Shown here piece by piece: positions 45,701 through 58,400 of a stretch of DNA of 60,000 bases (its first letter is position 1; each line of letters starts with the position of its first letter). The notes below the pieces were generated by a model that was not told the origin of the DNA, made no database searches, and was given only the letters and a program-made list of their open reading frames with translations. The translations under genes were made by a program, and so were the position numbers. The DNA lies in contig NC_134035.1 in NCBI RefSeq assembly GCF_964204645.1, positions 3,612,001-3,672,000 on the forward strand. Direction: 5' to 3'. The DNA comes from Tubulanus polymorphus (lineage: Eukaryota > Nemertea > Palaeonemertea > Tubulaniformes > Tubulanidae).

Positions 45701-46650
45701 AAAACTTTCTGAATTATTGAATTACGAATCAGTCAATATTTCCCATCACAACGAGCGAGACGAATTCCTAAATTAATCTTCGCTTTAAACGGCGTTTGTT
45801 TATTTCGCTCGTATAATCTTCTTCATTAGAATTTCGATTCGGATTTCGGAGAGCGGGAATGAGCTGTAAGCGCAATCGACTCACTCGAAATCGAGCAATT
45901 ATTTTACTTCGGAATTCACGGTTATATGCGCTTGATGGTTTCAGCAATATCGAATAGCGGTGGAAATTCAATTTGTCGTCAGTGACATCCGTTCTAAACA
46001 CCAGCCATTAATGAAAGACATCTCTTTTTCGTCTTTCAATCGCGCGTGTGGTATAAGGGGTCCGTGTATTACCTGCGACATGGCGCGCTTGGTTTCTCAT
46101 CAAGACATCCATGTCGTCACCGGCTATCGGCAAACTCATATCTCACCATCTTTCGGTGACATGCCACCACCCCCGAGTTCATTAGTATCAGACACCGACG
46201 GCAACGCCGAACTTCCTAACTGCCGTTTCTCATAATAAACCTCATCTATCCGCAGAGGAAACCTCGACACCCGAATCGTTATGTAAATCGAATAGCCGCG
46301 CGTTGCCGTCACTAATGGAATCGCTTTTATCGTACGATTAACGATCATATCGACTGAGAGATATATCGTTCGGCAGCGGCAACAACAACGCGGGATTATT
46401 CGAATTCTTCGCGATGTATTCTAACAGTCCCCCGTTTTGTTTAACGCACCGCTCAAACGGTTCAAGCCGTCGCGAATGATGACTGATATTTTCCGAGGAT
46501 GTTTCCGTGGCCGTTCCCATAGCTCGGGAAAGTGAAACTTTGGTTGTTTGTTACGAGATTGTTTTTAGAAGTTAGAAATAGTAATAGTAATCTAACTTCA
46601 ATAGCGTCCTTTTGACTTTTCACTGTGAAACAATGTTCAACGGCGCTTTC
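42790..46650. other. No supported gene
   Basis: Contains the longest non-repetitive open frame on plus (43792-44271) and one on minus (43499-43741, GYYHLRGGESGAFGFYDQRP), neither with good splice sites or a recognisable domain. A tRNA A-box-like word GGCCTAGCTCAGTCAG is at 43192. Confidence 0.35.
44633..44665. repeat. Short (CTG)n-like repeat
   Basis: CTGCAGCTGCTGCTGCTGAT and similar triplets, imperfect. Confidence 0.8.
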
Positions 46651-46659
46651 CTGGTAATC

Positions 46660-46864
46660 TTACCCCAGTCTACTCTACCATTTATCAGTCATCTCTCCCT
46701 GGGGAAAAGTAACATCATCTACTAGGCGCTCTGGAGTCATCCATCAGGCGTACCCCATTTACTCCTGGGTTAAGAGAGGCAATAAGGATAAGTGTCTTGC
46801 CCGGGGACACGACCTGGCTTCCCGGAGTCGAACGCTCAAACCACTCGCCCACACCGCACGCTCA
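46660..46864 (-). mobile_element. tRNA-derived SINE (Ser/Leu tRNA-like head)
   Basis: Read on minus: GTGGGCGAGTGGTTTGAGCG fits a Ser/Leu-type tRNA A-box region and GTTCGACTCCGGGAAGCCAG follows like an anticodon arm; then GGGCAAGACACTTATCC, a block I associate with several animal SINE families. The body runs through TTTTCCCCAGGGAGAGATGA. Class assignment is from memory. Confidence 0.55.
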
Positions 46865-47607
46865 AGTTGACACTCGAGCGATAACCCAGTAAGTGACCAC
46901 GCAGAGTAGTTTAAGGAAAAAGAGAGATATGAACAAGACGCGTGTCGCTGGGTCTTATATACCCATAAAAAGAAAGGTTATCGTAAAATCTGAAACAATA
47001 GCCAGAAAGCTAGACAAATTATCAGTACTAACCATAATGACCACAGTTCACGGGATTGAGTGATTAGCCTATTGTGGCCTGTGCATTCGTCGTCTTATGG
47101 AACAGTATTCTCCATAGATTGATAGAAATGATGTGTATCTATATATCAAAACGAATTAACGAATTTGCGTCGAACTAGGATTGTTTAGCGGCGGGAAAAC
47201 ATCAGCTCCCGGGACGCAGATGATACCGACTGTTTGTCAAACAATATTCCCCGCAACGACGCTGCCGGGCAGCACGTTTCAAAAACATCACGAATATCCC
47301 CATTTCCCCAGCACCGATTAGTGTTATAGTCATACAGGTAAACACGAATAGGTGTTTATATCATCACAATGGTCACCGGCTATGCGGTCGGTTGATGCTG
47401 GAAATTACAGATAACTGAAAGTCGGCTCATGAAGGTGGTGTTTATTCATCATAATCAATGATGCTGATCTCGTGGCGATCTCGCGAACTCATGAAATCCG
47501 CTAGCGGTTTAACCACAATTAGAAGATTCGTAAGGGAGACGTGTTAAACGAAATCTACTAATTCATTAAATAACGGGGAAAATCCCTATTTCAGGGATCA
47601 GGCGTGA

Positions 47608-47777
47608 CGAGACGAACAGTACTTTAACGGTTAACTAGTTTATTAGACGCACGAGCTTTCGCTACTAATGTATAGTAGCATCATCTCTCATTCACCCGAT
47701 GAATCTACTATACATTAGTAGCGAAAGCTCGTGCGTCAAAGGAAATAGTTAACCTATGAAGTACTACTCGTTTCGTT
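47608..47777. mobile_element. Hairpin element with TATACATTAGTAGCG arms
   Basis: GACGCACGAGCTTTCGCTAC and TAATGTATAGTAG on the left mirror CTACTATACATTAGTAGCGA and AAGCTCGTGCGTC on the right; weaker pairing extends out to ACGAACAGTACTTTA / GAAGTACTACTCG. A part copy is at 32790. Confidence 0.9.
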
Positions 47778-48478
47778 ATCATTTATTGCTTATTCATTAA
47801 TTCTGTACAAATTTTATAAACTATTTTTGCTAAAAAAATATATACCCCGCAAATGAGTAGAATAGATACAGTGAGACGATTAGCACTTTAAAGGTTGACA
47901 GTTTATTTCGCGCATCTATGTACTATTTAAAAGCCGCGATCACACGGAGATGATTTGGCACGGATCAGGCTCGGGCCAAATTTGACCCGTACCTAATTAG
48001 AGAGCGCGTTCACGCGCAAACCATTCACTCGATACTAAACAATACTCAAACAAAGCGAAATGGATCATTTTTGGCCCAGCACTGTATAACTCGAATCAAA
48101 ACTATAAAACTATGAATTACTAAATTCGTCGCGTCGCATTTAATCACATTAATGTGATTTACCGATACAATCCCCGGTGTGATTTGTGTACACCGAAACA
48201 ACCTGCTGCTATAGGTCGCCGCTATACGATTTCATCGGTGCATTCATCATTTTTATCGTAGATATATAACCGTTATTTTGCACAGGTGTTATTACGAAGT
48301 AGCACCGAGGCAAGTTCATGGATTTCCGAAATCCTGCCGTGAAATAAGCGACGCTTATTATAGTGAATATAACGGTTTGTGGATTTTCGATACAAGGCGT
48401 CAATTATGAAGATATTCTGTGGTGTTTTATCAGCTTGCTATATATATAATGGTGGCTGATAGATTCTTTTCTCGCTAA

Positions 48479-49024
48479 CGAAAAATCTCGGCGTGGCCCG
48501 AATCAGCCACCATAGCTTTCCGAAAAATCTCGGCGTAGCCCGAATCAGCCACCATAGCTTTCCGAAAAATCTCGGCGTAGCCCGAATCAGCCACCATAGC
48601 TTTCCGAAAAATCTCGGGGTGGCCCGAATCAGCCACCATAGCTTTCCGAAAAATCTCGGGGTGGCCCGAATCAGCCACCATAGTCTTCCGAAAAATCTCG
48701 GCGTAGCCCGAATCAGCCACCATAGCTTTCCGAAAAATCTCGGCGTAGCCCGAATCAGCCACCATAGCTTTCCGAAAAATCTCGGGGTGGCCCGAATCAG
48801 CTACCATAGCTTTCCGAAAAATCTCGGCGTAGCCCGAATCAGCCACCATAGCTTTCCGAAAAATCTCGGCGTAGCCCGAATCAGCCACCATAGCTTTCCG
48901 AAAAATCTCGGGGTGGCCCGAATCAGCCACCATAGCTTTCCGAAAAATCTCGGGGTGGCCCGAATCAGCCACCATAGCTTTCCGAAAAATCTCGGCGTGG
49001 CCCGAATCAGCCACCATAGCTTTC
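48479..49024. repeat. 42-bp tandem array, exactly 13 copies
   Basis: Unit CGAAAAATCTCGGCGTAGCC then CGAATCAGCCACCATAGCTT and TC. Three variants differ at GCGTGG (A), GCGTAG (B) and GGGTGG (C), in the order A BBCC BBC BBCC A. 42 is a multiple of three, so several frames are open on both strands, for example 14-residue units MVADSGYAEIFRKA on minus. No start context, splice site or neighbour supports translation. Confidence 0.96.
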
Positions 49025-49029
49025 GGGTT

Positions 49030-51291
49030 CCACGATAAGCGCTTAAGAAAATTGAGGTTGTAATTCTTTTTTTGCCATCTTTTTTCCGTGCTAGAAGGAA
49101 AATAATCTTCTTATTTTGATTCTGACGCAATCTTCGTGATTAAGGAAAACATAACATAACATCTGTATACGGCTATGGAAATTGTAGAGGCCTTCGTGAA
49201 ATACAGAGCGCTGCGGATTCATTACGCATAATCTGTGGCAGGATTGGGAAAGACCGTGTTTAAACTTTGTACACCAAGGGCGGCGCCACTATAGCCTGGA
49301 AAACCTGAGAACAAATCAGCGAAAACGCAGGGAATACGATATGTTTTGCAAAAAAAAGAATCTGACAAAACTCAGAGAATTCGGATATGTTATTGACCAC
49401 GCGTTTCTTTATCAATACGCGATTCATGAAAAATGAATGAATTAACATTTTCAGCCGGGAGATTCTCCATTGACCCGCAGCAGATTTATACTCTAGTATA
49501 AGATAACATGGAAAATCAGAGAATTTGTGAATTGGATGGGGGAGTGGCCACGACCGGTACAACGGGTGCATTCATCCGACGCTTATGAAGAATTAACATC
49601 ATTTTCACGTTAGATAGGCTGGCTACACCATACAGTGAACGTCGTCACGCTTTGATTAGAAATTCCTGACGGCTTTGTCATCTCTCGCGATTCGCGCTGC
49701 AAATTAAAACATTTTCCTTCATAATCCTATAGCGAATCCCAGGACGAGCTATAAATCCCGAATCGAAAGTCGATAAATCTGCCGCAGTGCGACGTGTTCT
49801 CTTTGAAGGCATGATAATGTTTGCGTTACAATTTACGAGGTGTCTTTGCCATTAGGCTCTGTCGATATTGTAGCTTCCTTTTCCGGCCGTTCTCCTCGTT
49901 CGTCGGCGTAGATCGCTAAGCGAGCTGAATTATGCGCCAAATATTGACACGTATCCCGACCAAGACATCTTGATATACGGATTATAGGTCGAGTCCCAAC
50001 TATTCTAACCTCGCTTCACGGTTGCTTTGACATTTTAAACATTGATACGTTGAAATATTCATTATCCGCCCATCGTATCGCGGCCACTGATGTACTAGCG
50101 TTTTATCTCGATTCATTATTTTGATGTCTCAATTTTATTCATGTATTCATCGAGCTTGGTGCAGAAAAAAAAACCATATATATCAGTCGTCTAGCTTCAA
50201 TGAAACACTCTGGGATAGCAGACAACCGAGTGCGAAAAGGTGACTTTGAGTTAACGATATTTAAACGACCTCGACTTTATCCTAGTAATATAGCCATCTT
50301 GATATGATGTGATTTATTTTTCGTATATGAAATTGTTACAGAATTCACGAATAAGCAATATACATTGAAAATGAGTATTAGATGAAGGACTGGTTTGAAG
50401 CAACAGTTTAGAAAACTAACTTGGAAGTTTTTTGACGCCTTGAAAAAAATTACACATTGTATGATAATAATGATCAATAAAGTTATTTCGGATTTGAATA
50501 TATCGATAATTGAATTGAATTGAGCGGCAACCAGTCTAGCCCCCATAAACTGATGACATAGTGCACATCCTCTCAAAAAAAAATTAAAAAAATAATAATC
50601 AAAATTTATCAAAAATGAAAAGAAAATAAGAATTTTAAGATATATCTTATTAAATAAATGCCAAAATTCACAATTATAATTCATATCGTGAAACGCCAAT
50701 ATTGATGATGTAGTACGCATCGGTTCGCACAGACTAATGACGCATACACTTGGTATCAATGTATAAAAACATTATTGTAACGGTGTTTGCGGCGTCAAAA
50801 AAGTTTCGATTTTTACTAAGCGGAATCGGATATCACCGTTCGTGACGATGCGATATGGTTTAGTTTTTTTCTGGCCGTTTCTCAATCGCTCGCAAATAAT
50901 CAAGAACCAGACGACATTTACTACATTAATTATCATACAACGGCAGTTGTTTATACAAAGTATCAGGAGATGCCGACAGAGTCGGTAGATAGATCGCGGA
51001 TATTTTATGAACTCATAAAATATCTAACGCGCACCTGAAAGTCCAATAACGCACCTGCCGAATGCGCCGTATTACTTCCGTATTGAGAAACATATACATT
51101 ATTCGCGAACTACACCTGGCTGCATTATGAATCTTTTATCGCGCCTAATCTTATATCGCGACCGACTTCGTGATGGATGGAGAGCTGTTTCGATGAAGTT
51201 TTCGCCACGGAGCCGTATATCGAAAAGTAAAGAAGTAACGCGCTGACGGCGGCGGGTGGTAAAAAGCGTAGCGAGGAATCATCGTCATACT

Positions 51292-51322
<31 letters not shown>

Positions 51323-52780
51323 GCTCTCTCTCTCTCTCTCCCTCGCTCTCTATCTCTCTCTCTCGCTCCGCAAATTTTCTGCATCTACTGGGGAGTTTTT
51401 CTTTGTGTATACCCTTTATCTGTTTTCCTTTCTCGCGGAAACGCGGTAAAGCTAGTGATGAAAGACACCTGCACTTTGCTTAATTAACAAACGTCTTGTG
51501 GCCAAATGAGTTTTTCCACTATACACAAAACTGCTGTTGACATCTCATCTAGTGGCGGACAGTCTGATGTGTGCATCGACGCGTTATGTCGTCGCCGTCT
51601 AAAATCAGCTTATGGTTTTGTATACGTGCGTGATGACAGAAAAACGGACCCTTGAATTAGAATTTAAGCTCCACAAAAAAAATGTACTATTCCTTAGGAG
51701 ACAAGGACCGAACTTACAAGGATCAGTGCAGTTTAGATGAATTGAAGAAAAACTAGAATACAGTTAATCTCGCTTAACCCGGATTAACTGGGACCGGCTC
51801 AAATTGGTCCGAGATAAGTGAAATCCGAGTTAGGGATAGGAATACGTAAGGAAGTCATAAAAATTATTTCGTTTTTGTCCGAATTCGTCAGAAGTCTGAC
51901 TTGACCATGTCCGAGTATAAGGCATCAATCATACTGTACGTTTTTCCTGAGAGGAACAGTCACAGAAGGCTGCCAAGCGCCCTCACCGATGCTTAAAAGA
52001 ACTGCATTTTTAAGCTCGAAATTACAACATCGCAACCACGCCGATTTCGACTCGATATGGAGAGATATTGCATCAGAAAATCTGTGCATTCAATAATCAC
52101 CTCAGAACTATAAATCTATGATTTTATTCAAATTCCATTCCAAAAAAAAGATATCAGTTATGCAAATGATTAGTTTTCGACTTATTTTTACAAAAAGCCC
52201 ATATTTTATTCATGCGATTACGACAATGTGAATCAGAGGGATTGGCTTATTGAATATTCCATGTTAAATAATAAGCACGATTAATAGGTATGTGGCGTAT
52301 AGGGGGACTTATCATAGCAGTATATAGGAACGTATTTGACTACAGTTCCTGAGATTCGTAAATGTTGGGTCACGTCTTAGGTAATCCAAAAGTAGTATCC
52401 AAAAGGGAAAAGAAAGTTGTGCCGTACATTGATATGTCTATGTGTTTTTCCTATTTATTGTTAATTCCTTTTTTTTTTACTAAGCAAATGTTGTCGAGCA
52501 AAATAAACTAATATAAATCCTCCGAGTCAAAAGTGATGCAATACTGAATACCGAAATGTATTGAACTAGAATTCCGTTCTGCCAAACGGGTCACATACCG
52601 GTATATTATATCATATCATATCATTATCTGCCATGAAAAAGGTATTTGAGGCCTATGTACAGACAGTCTCATAGTTAAGATATCTAGTGTCCTTATCTGA
52701 TGTAGGTATTTAAAGTACCGACTCTTAAACTGTTCTTTATGAGCGTGCCGCTACGAAATAAGTCATAATTTTCGTCTAAT
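49030..52780. other. No supported gene
   Basis: 50277-50759 on minus is an AT-rich, Phe/Ile-rich frame overlapping the retroelement-tail fragment at 50480-50575. 51768-51835 has ACCCGGATTAACTGGGACCG against an inverted partner, a small repeat relic. Confidence 0.35.
51283..51369. repeat. (TC)n simple repeat
   Basis: CT-rich tract with occasional G and A interruptions. Confidence 0.95.
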
Positions 52781-52788
52781 GGTTTTGT

Positions 52789-53069
52789 CTAAAAGTTTCC
52801 TATAAAACGAGATTTTTCCCTTGATGTTGTTGTTAAAAATATCAGTGCACAGGCTGTTAACGTCACCACGCTGCAAGCTTTGTCATTCAGTCCCGTCAAT
52901 GAGTAATGTTCGCGTATATCCGCGTATATATCGTTTTCCGAACACGCTTCGCAGGGTTGACAAAGATCGGTGGCCGGCAGTGTAGCCGCCGCTGTCATTC
53001 CCCTGTCGTATAAATATGGGCGTAATAAGCTGACGGACTCGGCGAAATGAAGATAGTGACACCCGGTAA
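52789..53069 (-). CDS. Candidate terminal exon with C-terminal hydrophobic segment
   Basis: On minus, a TTAGCTCCAG acceptor is followed by 92 residues to a stop at 52789. Features: HYLHFAESVSLLRPYLYD, a cluster LCQPCEACSEND, and near the end SVVTLTACALIFLTTT, a possible membrane anchor or GPI signal, followed by a short basic tail. A TTTATT on plus near 52452 would give a poly(A) signal about 330 nt downstream. No upstream exon found; family not recognised. Confidence 0.35.
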
Positions 53070-54469
53070 CTGGAGCTAAGTGACTTCGGTTCCACGTGGA
53101 AATAACAGATAAGCGAAGTCAAGTGCCGCCTTGTTAAAGGAGTTGGTAGAACGTCGTAGATCAATCACAATATTCGTCGAACGAATGTTATACGTGCTCA
53201 CTTAACCCCCGGTCCCATTAACAAAACGTATACGGCGACAGTGCCTGATTACATTAGCGATACGGGCGCCGAAACGACTAAAAAGGTGAAACTTCTTTGA
53301 AAGGCGCCTCTCTCGCGATGCTCGTCATTTTTCGACGCTAATTTCCGCCGCGGCTCGTCAGACGAATAAAAAGAAAAATAACAAACAAACAAACACCTTG
53401 TATATATAGATATCTCCGTCGGATCCATGGGTTCAGATCTCGAAAAGGTAATTTCAACTCATTTGCGCAGATTAGAAAGGACGCGAGCTATCGAGCGCGG
53501 TTAGTGGATTATATACGGCCTCCGACTAACAGTAATCAGAGAATCATCTCCGCCCGTGCGAATCATCGCCGCCCGTCAGCGATTTTTCGTTTTATAAAAT
53601 TAATGCCTTCTGGCGCTATAGCGCGATCCGCTGATTACTGTCAGACGTTGTATCTAAATATATTCAAACTTCCGCGTCGTCGAAAACAAAATGACGTCAA
53701 TAACGGACAATTATTAATCTCTGATGATTATAACGACGGCTGTTGTTGCGGTTGGAAAACAAACCTTGATGTATTTCGCTTGGAACTTCGCGTTCGCGAA
53801 GGTGTGGTCCTTATTACTGCGCAATGCGACGATGGTCGATATTTTTAGAATAATGACGGTCGTCGCGTGAGATTCGGAGAATATTTCTCAACGCCATTTT
53901 GACATCTCGTCTCATTTCATTCAGTTTTATCGTAGCTTTGTATAGAGTACAGTACGACAAATCGTACATACGTGTATACCGGGCAATACAAAATAATGAT
54001 AATAATGAAAATTATAATGATACTGTTTTGAAATCTGTATAGCGTGTTTCTTTAAAAAAAATGTTATCCAGTGCTAATATGGTTAGCGAAAACTGCAGAT
54101 TAAGTCCATAACGCTTTATACAGAAAAGCAGACATTTCACGCTGTATTTTGTGTTCAGATCATCAATATTACGAATCTCCGAAAGAGTTCCACAAACAGA
54201 TAGCTCAATTTGCAATATGATTGAATAAGTACGTAGTAATAATAATCTAGTGATATAACGGTATAAATGAAGGTTCAAAAGCTGCTTTCGTGAATTTGCA
54301 TAGTTTCGGGGTTGTTGGGTTCGGCAGAGCGGTTTTCAGACAAACAAAATCGAACTGACAAAACCATCTGTCGTGAAACATCGGGCGCGGTCGTGTAAGA
54401 GTCATAAACTGTCTCCATTTCACTTCTCGTTCTACTGACAAAACCACCCGCAGAATCGGCAATTCGAAA

Positions 54470-54512
54470 TAGAGAGAGAGAGAGTGAGGGAGAGTTGGGG
54501 GGAGGGGAGAGA
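54470..54512. repeat. GA-rich and G-rich simple repeat
   Basis: (GA)n followed by GGGGGGAGGGGAGAG. Confidence 0.85.
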
Positions 54513-55204
54513 TCGAAGTGCAACTCATGACATGAAATAGACACATTAAATATAACAGTCAAGGAAATGAGATTTTCTAATCTCAAGCGCACGGGGGGAA
54601 GTGCATCGAAATTCGTCGGATCGGCTCCACTGGGTTCGCTAATTACTTTCCATGATTGCCACAATCATCGTACGTTCGAATTGCCTAAATATGGGCGCAC
54701 AAGTCATAACTAATCTGTCTATTAATCACACAAAGGGCAACCAGTCGGAAAAAACTAATCCGAATTTTGCGCGTTAAGCGCCGATAATTCATTAAGTTTC
54801 GACAATCGATCAGTTTCTAAACGACGCGCGGCGATAAGAACCGGGATCTAATTTCAGATCTTCCCCGTGTCGTCTCGGTATCTTGCCGGAGCAGGCGGAA
54901 CCGACCCTCCGGGACGCCGAACGGGTGAACTTTGCGCTTTCTGAACAAATAGATGAATAAATCTATTCGAAATCGTTTGATAGATACGCGCACACTTTCG
55001 CGTTTTAATGATATTTAACTTTCAAATGATATATTACGTTACGCCATGTAACAAATGCGAAAAGACGACGGCGCTTTGTAGTATTCGAAGTGACGAGAAA
55101 ACTTACTTTAAAGTTTATTGGCGCAGTGCGCACCAAACCCCTTTAATAACGCGTATATACTCTGTAGGCAGAGGGGATTACTGGGGTTACTGGTAAACCC
55201 CAAT

Positions 55205-55440
55205 TTGGCGGATAGTGCCCTTTTTCTGAGATGTCCTATTTGATTTAAGCCCCCTTATACTTCTCTACCTTGGGCACACTTTCCACGAAAGCGCACTTTC
55301 ACATAGACACGGGGCACCTCTTTAACAAAAAGGGCATATTAGAGGGCACTTTTTCCACAAAAAGGGCACTAATTGACGCAAGGACAGTTTCCATGCATAC
55401 GCAATGAAACCATGGAACCAGAAAGCGCCCTTTTGTATCA
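55205..55440. repeat. Region with repeated GGGCAC[TA] motifs
   Basis: AAAAAGGGCAC, AGAGGGCACTTTTTCC, TGGGCACACTTTCC and GCGCACTTTC recur on the plus strand. Related wording (TTGTGCCCTTTTTAAAA) occurs at the right end of the window near 59945 and weakly at 2760. Possibly a transposon relic. Confidence 0.4.
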
Positions 55441-56227
55441 AATTACCCCCACTCCCTAAATCTTGTCTATTGGCCTGGATATCACTCCATATAAACATTT
55501 TGTTTAAACGGTTTTTACGGCGTCAAAAAAACAACAGTACGCAGGCAAAGTTTGCAAGAAAATAATGTCACTGGGAATCGATTTATATCGTACATAAGTG
55601 CGTGTGTGTGCATGGCGCGCGGCAATTACTGTTTCAAACTGCTCGACACACATCCCTCCAGACTCGACGGCGTCGTGATGCGAAACGTTCTTTTTTTTCT
55701 TTCGATTTATCGATCGTCGCTAAAAGATTCTCCGCTCCGTCGATTGTATTCGGCCGGAAACGATTTCACACCTCCGTCGTCGTCTAGCCCTTTGTGTTTT
55801 GAACGTACACGGCAAATGAGTCTGTCCGGAGAATACCGGAAGCTGAGAACAATGTAGACAGCGGTTTCGAAGGGAAATCACGCGTGAGTTACGTTCTACT
55901 CTCACTTCCGGTAATGAAATGGCCCGAAAAAGAGAAATCTATCATTATGTGCATCTATCACATGGAAGAATGTCAATTTAGCGCAGTTTTACTTGCCGAA
56001 AATTAGCCCTGTCAGAGCCTTAACTAAAATTACGAATGTTTGGACTGTGATGCACAGAGGGGTTGGGTGTTGATCAAACACGTCTACCTGATTTGACCTA
56101 AGACTGTGGAGAGATGGAAACAGAAGTGGAGGGCTCCGATAAGTTACTGAGTAGCCGACGAGCGCGCTTAATGCTTGTAGTTAGGTGGCGCTAGCAACTA
56201 AAGAAATGATTCCCTTTTCACTAATTT

Positions 56228-56565
56228 GGATATAGCATCCTCCCTCGGCAGGGATTCGAACCTGATGGCATCGCTACAATCAGCCACGGCACACGAACCC
56301 CTGCCACAGTAGGTCGGGTGCGCAGGTACATGCGCAGCTTTGCCGCACGAAAACTTGCGGCACCAATAAGATTGATCGTTGTACAATCGCCGAGGTAAAT
56401 TTCACGGAAGAACTATAAATGGGAAAAACCATGATAAAATAAAACGGGATATCTCATTGGCAAATAATGACATCATAAGCTGCGCTTGTAGCTGTGCACT
56501 CGGTCTAGTGTGGTAGGGTTTCGTACTCTGGCAAACTCGATGCCATCAGGTTCGAATCTTGTCTT
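56228..56565. mobile_element. Fold-back element with tRNA-like arms, full copy 1
   Basis: Left arm (GGCAGGGATTCGAACCTGAT, GGCATCG, CCTGCCACAGTAGGTCGGGT, GCGCAG) is mirrored by the right arm (GCGCTTGTAGCTGTGCACTC, GGTCTAGTGTGGTAGGG, CGATGCCATCAGGTTCGAAT). Each arm, read outward, has a B-box (GGTTCGAATCC-type) with a paired T-stem CAGG/CCTG or CTTG, and a possible A-box TAGTGTGGTAGGG. The middle of about 170 bp holds CGAAAACTTGCGGCACCAAT and AATAATGACATCAT. Confidence 0.8.
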
Positions 56566-56569
56566 GTAG

Positions 56570-58180
56570 TTGTGACCACAACTACAAGACATGAACACGA
56601 AGCAGAAACATGAAACATGAACGCGTTTCTGACTTGTTTCGTGACTGTGCGTTTTCGCGTGTGCGTTGCTCCGAATCACGAAACGCTGTTTGCCGAAACA
56701 TTGTGTGCGGCAAGTTGGCCAACCGAATCATCGAAACGCAGAAACACGAATCTGTTTCGTAAAACGAGCTGAAGGCTTTAAGTTTGATTCGATAGTTGAC
56801 ATTAGTTTACTGGAGATATTTTAACCCTCTATAGTCGAATTCCTACCGATAACCGTGAAACTGTGTATGGATGATTGGGAAACGTTGGCGTCCAATTCGA
56901 TAGGATAGCAGTGAATATCGATAAACGATCAAAAGAAATTCAACAACGTCTTCATGGGTAAAATTGATGGCAAATTTGGCGATCTCGACTGTAGGAATAT
57001 TGAGTTAAAGCGTACATTGATAATAAAATGCCGTGTTTTCTGAGCACGGCCGACGCCTAATCGAATAAACACGCAATTTAGAAAACCGAGTTAAACTTAC
57101 GAGGGGGGCTCAGCTGCGAATGAATTCCGTAAATCTCCACCGCATCGGAATGACCATGAATTCTAACAAGCTTTCGTCCAATCACTCGATCTGAGATATG
57201 CCTTTAAGAGTGTTGCGACTCAATATCTTTTGACGATGATATGCTGATGGCGTACCCCTTTTTTGAGTTAAAACTTTAAGAAATAATTATCAAGAATGTA
57301 TTCCTTTTTATCTTGTATTACTCTTTATCTTATAATTCAAAAGGGCTTTATAGGGTACGAAGGTTAGCGACCGTTTTTTTTTCTTTTTATTTCGGAAGGA
57401 AAATATGTTTCGCAATCAAGAAATGTCACAACACTTTAGTTGACTGACGTTGACTCAACTCTACTAATTCAAATCTACGAGTGTTTCGACGTTTTTACCG
57501 ATAATTTGTTGTTATAGCGCGTTGTTAATGCTTCTGTTTTCCAGTGATTTTTTGCGGTTAATTCAATCAACGATATTCTGCGCGATAGAAGGTGGCCCGG
57601 GAGAATACTATACCACCGGGGACCTTTACGCGGCTCTGCACGCCCGACTCGAGCTGCGCGAAACAATGAAAATCTGATTTCCATAATTCATCGTCTTTCC
57701 ATAATTTGCGTTGCCGTAGATTACGCGTTTTCTTTTTGTTGGTCACCAAAAAAAAATCAGCGGATAATTATATCAAGCCGACAGACTTCAACAACGCGAG
57801 AACTTATTTCCTATTTTCTTCTTTGAAATCTTATAGTATTTATTATATGTATACTTTGTTCATCGATGGTAATCGAATACGGCGCCCGCCGCGAGTATGG
57901 TCGAAACCATTAAATGCGTAAGTGGCGATACTACCGCACACGATACGAATAAACTGCTATAATTTGTATTAATTTGTTGCGAACTGGGAACGCTTGTCCC
58001 TAGTGGATCCTAATGCGGTTTTTTTGGTAATTTTAGTCGAATTTGATTATTCAAGTGTACGATTATTTTGCGAAGTGAAATTCATTCATTCGTTCGTTCA
58101 TTTATGTCCTTCGCAGCTGATAAACAAAATACAAGACTTTCTTCTTCTATAACTAATCTAATTAATTAATGAGATACCCG
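56570..58180. other. No supported gene
   Basis: 56580-56765 has many GAAACA/TGTTTC words (repeat-like), similar to 35600-35740. Nothing else clear. Confidence 0.3.
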
Positions 58181-58184
58181 CACC

Positions 58185-58400
58185 GCTACTGCGGCGAGCG
58201 AGTGTTTTCCGGTAGTCGTCCTCCATTACCGCAGTTTCTTCTACGTTTCAAGTTTGTCGGATGATTTTTTTCTCATTAGCAAATTAATCAACTATCGGCG
58301 AAAACTTTCAAGTCGATCTCTTACGTCTAGTCTAACATTCGGAATACAAACCGACCCTATCGACACGCCATCTAGTGAGTGCGTCGTCATCTCGTCGATA
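58185..58400 (+). repeat. Dispersed repeat R1, copy 3 (divergent)
   Basis: ACTGCGGCGAGCGAG, TTTTTTTCTCATTAGCAAAT, ATCGGCGAAAACTTTC and CGCCATCTAGTGAGTGC match segments at 20.9-21.6 kb in the same order. Confidence 0.5.

Larger units (their letters stand above)
53070..56220. other. No supported gene
   Basis: CpG-rich open frame on plus at 53504-53848 and overlapping frames on minus near 54250-54660, with no splice support. GA-rich tract at 54470. Confidence 0.35.

Noticed and set aside
48475-49038. 180-codon repeat proteins on both strands at 48.5 kb
   Set aside because: A 42-bp unit keeps frames open automatically; treated as a minisatellite.
50277-50759. Phe/Ile-rich 160-codon frame on minus resembling a membrane protein
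   Set aside because: AT-rich composition explains the hydrophobicity, and it overlaps a retroelement-tail repeat.
53504-53848. Plus-strand frame of 114 codons
   Set aside because: Arg-rich and CpG-driven, with no acceptor, donor or domain seen.
56198-56679. Open frames and possible tRNA genes at 56.2-56.7 kb
   Set aside because: They fall on the fold-back element's arms; the B-box is present but no complete cloverleaf, so not called as tRNA genes.
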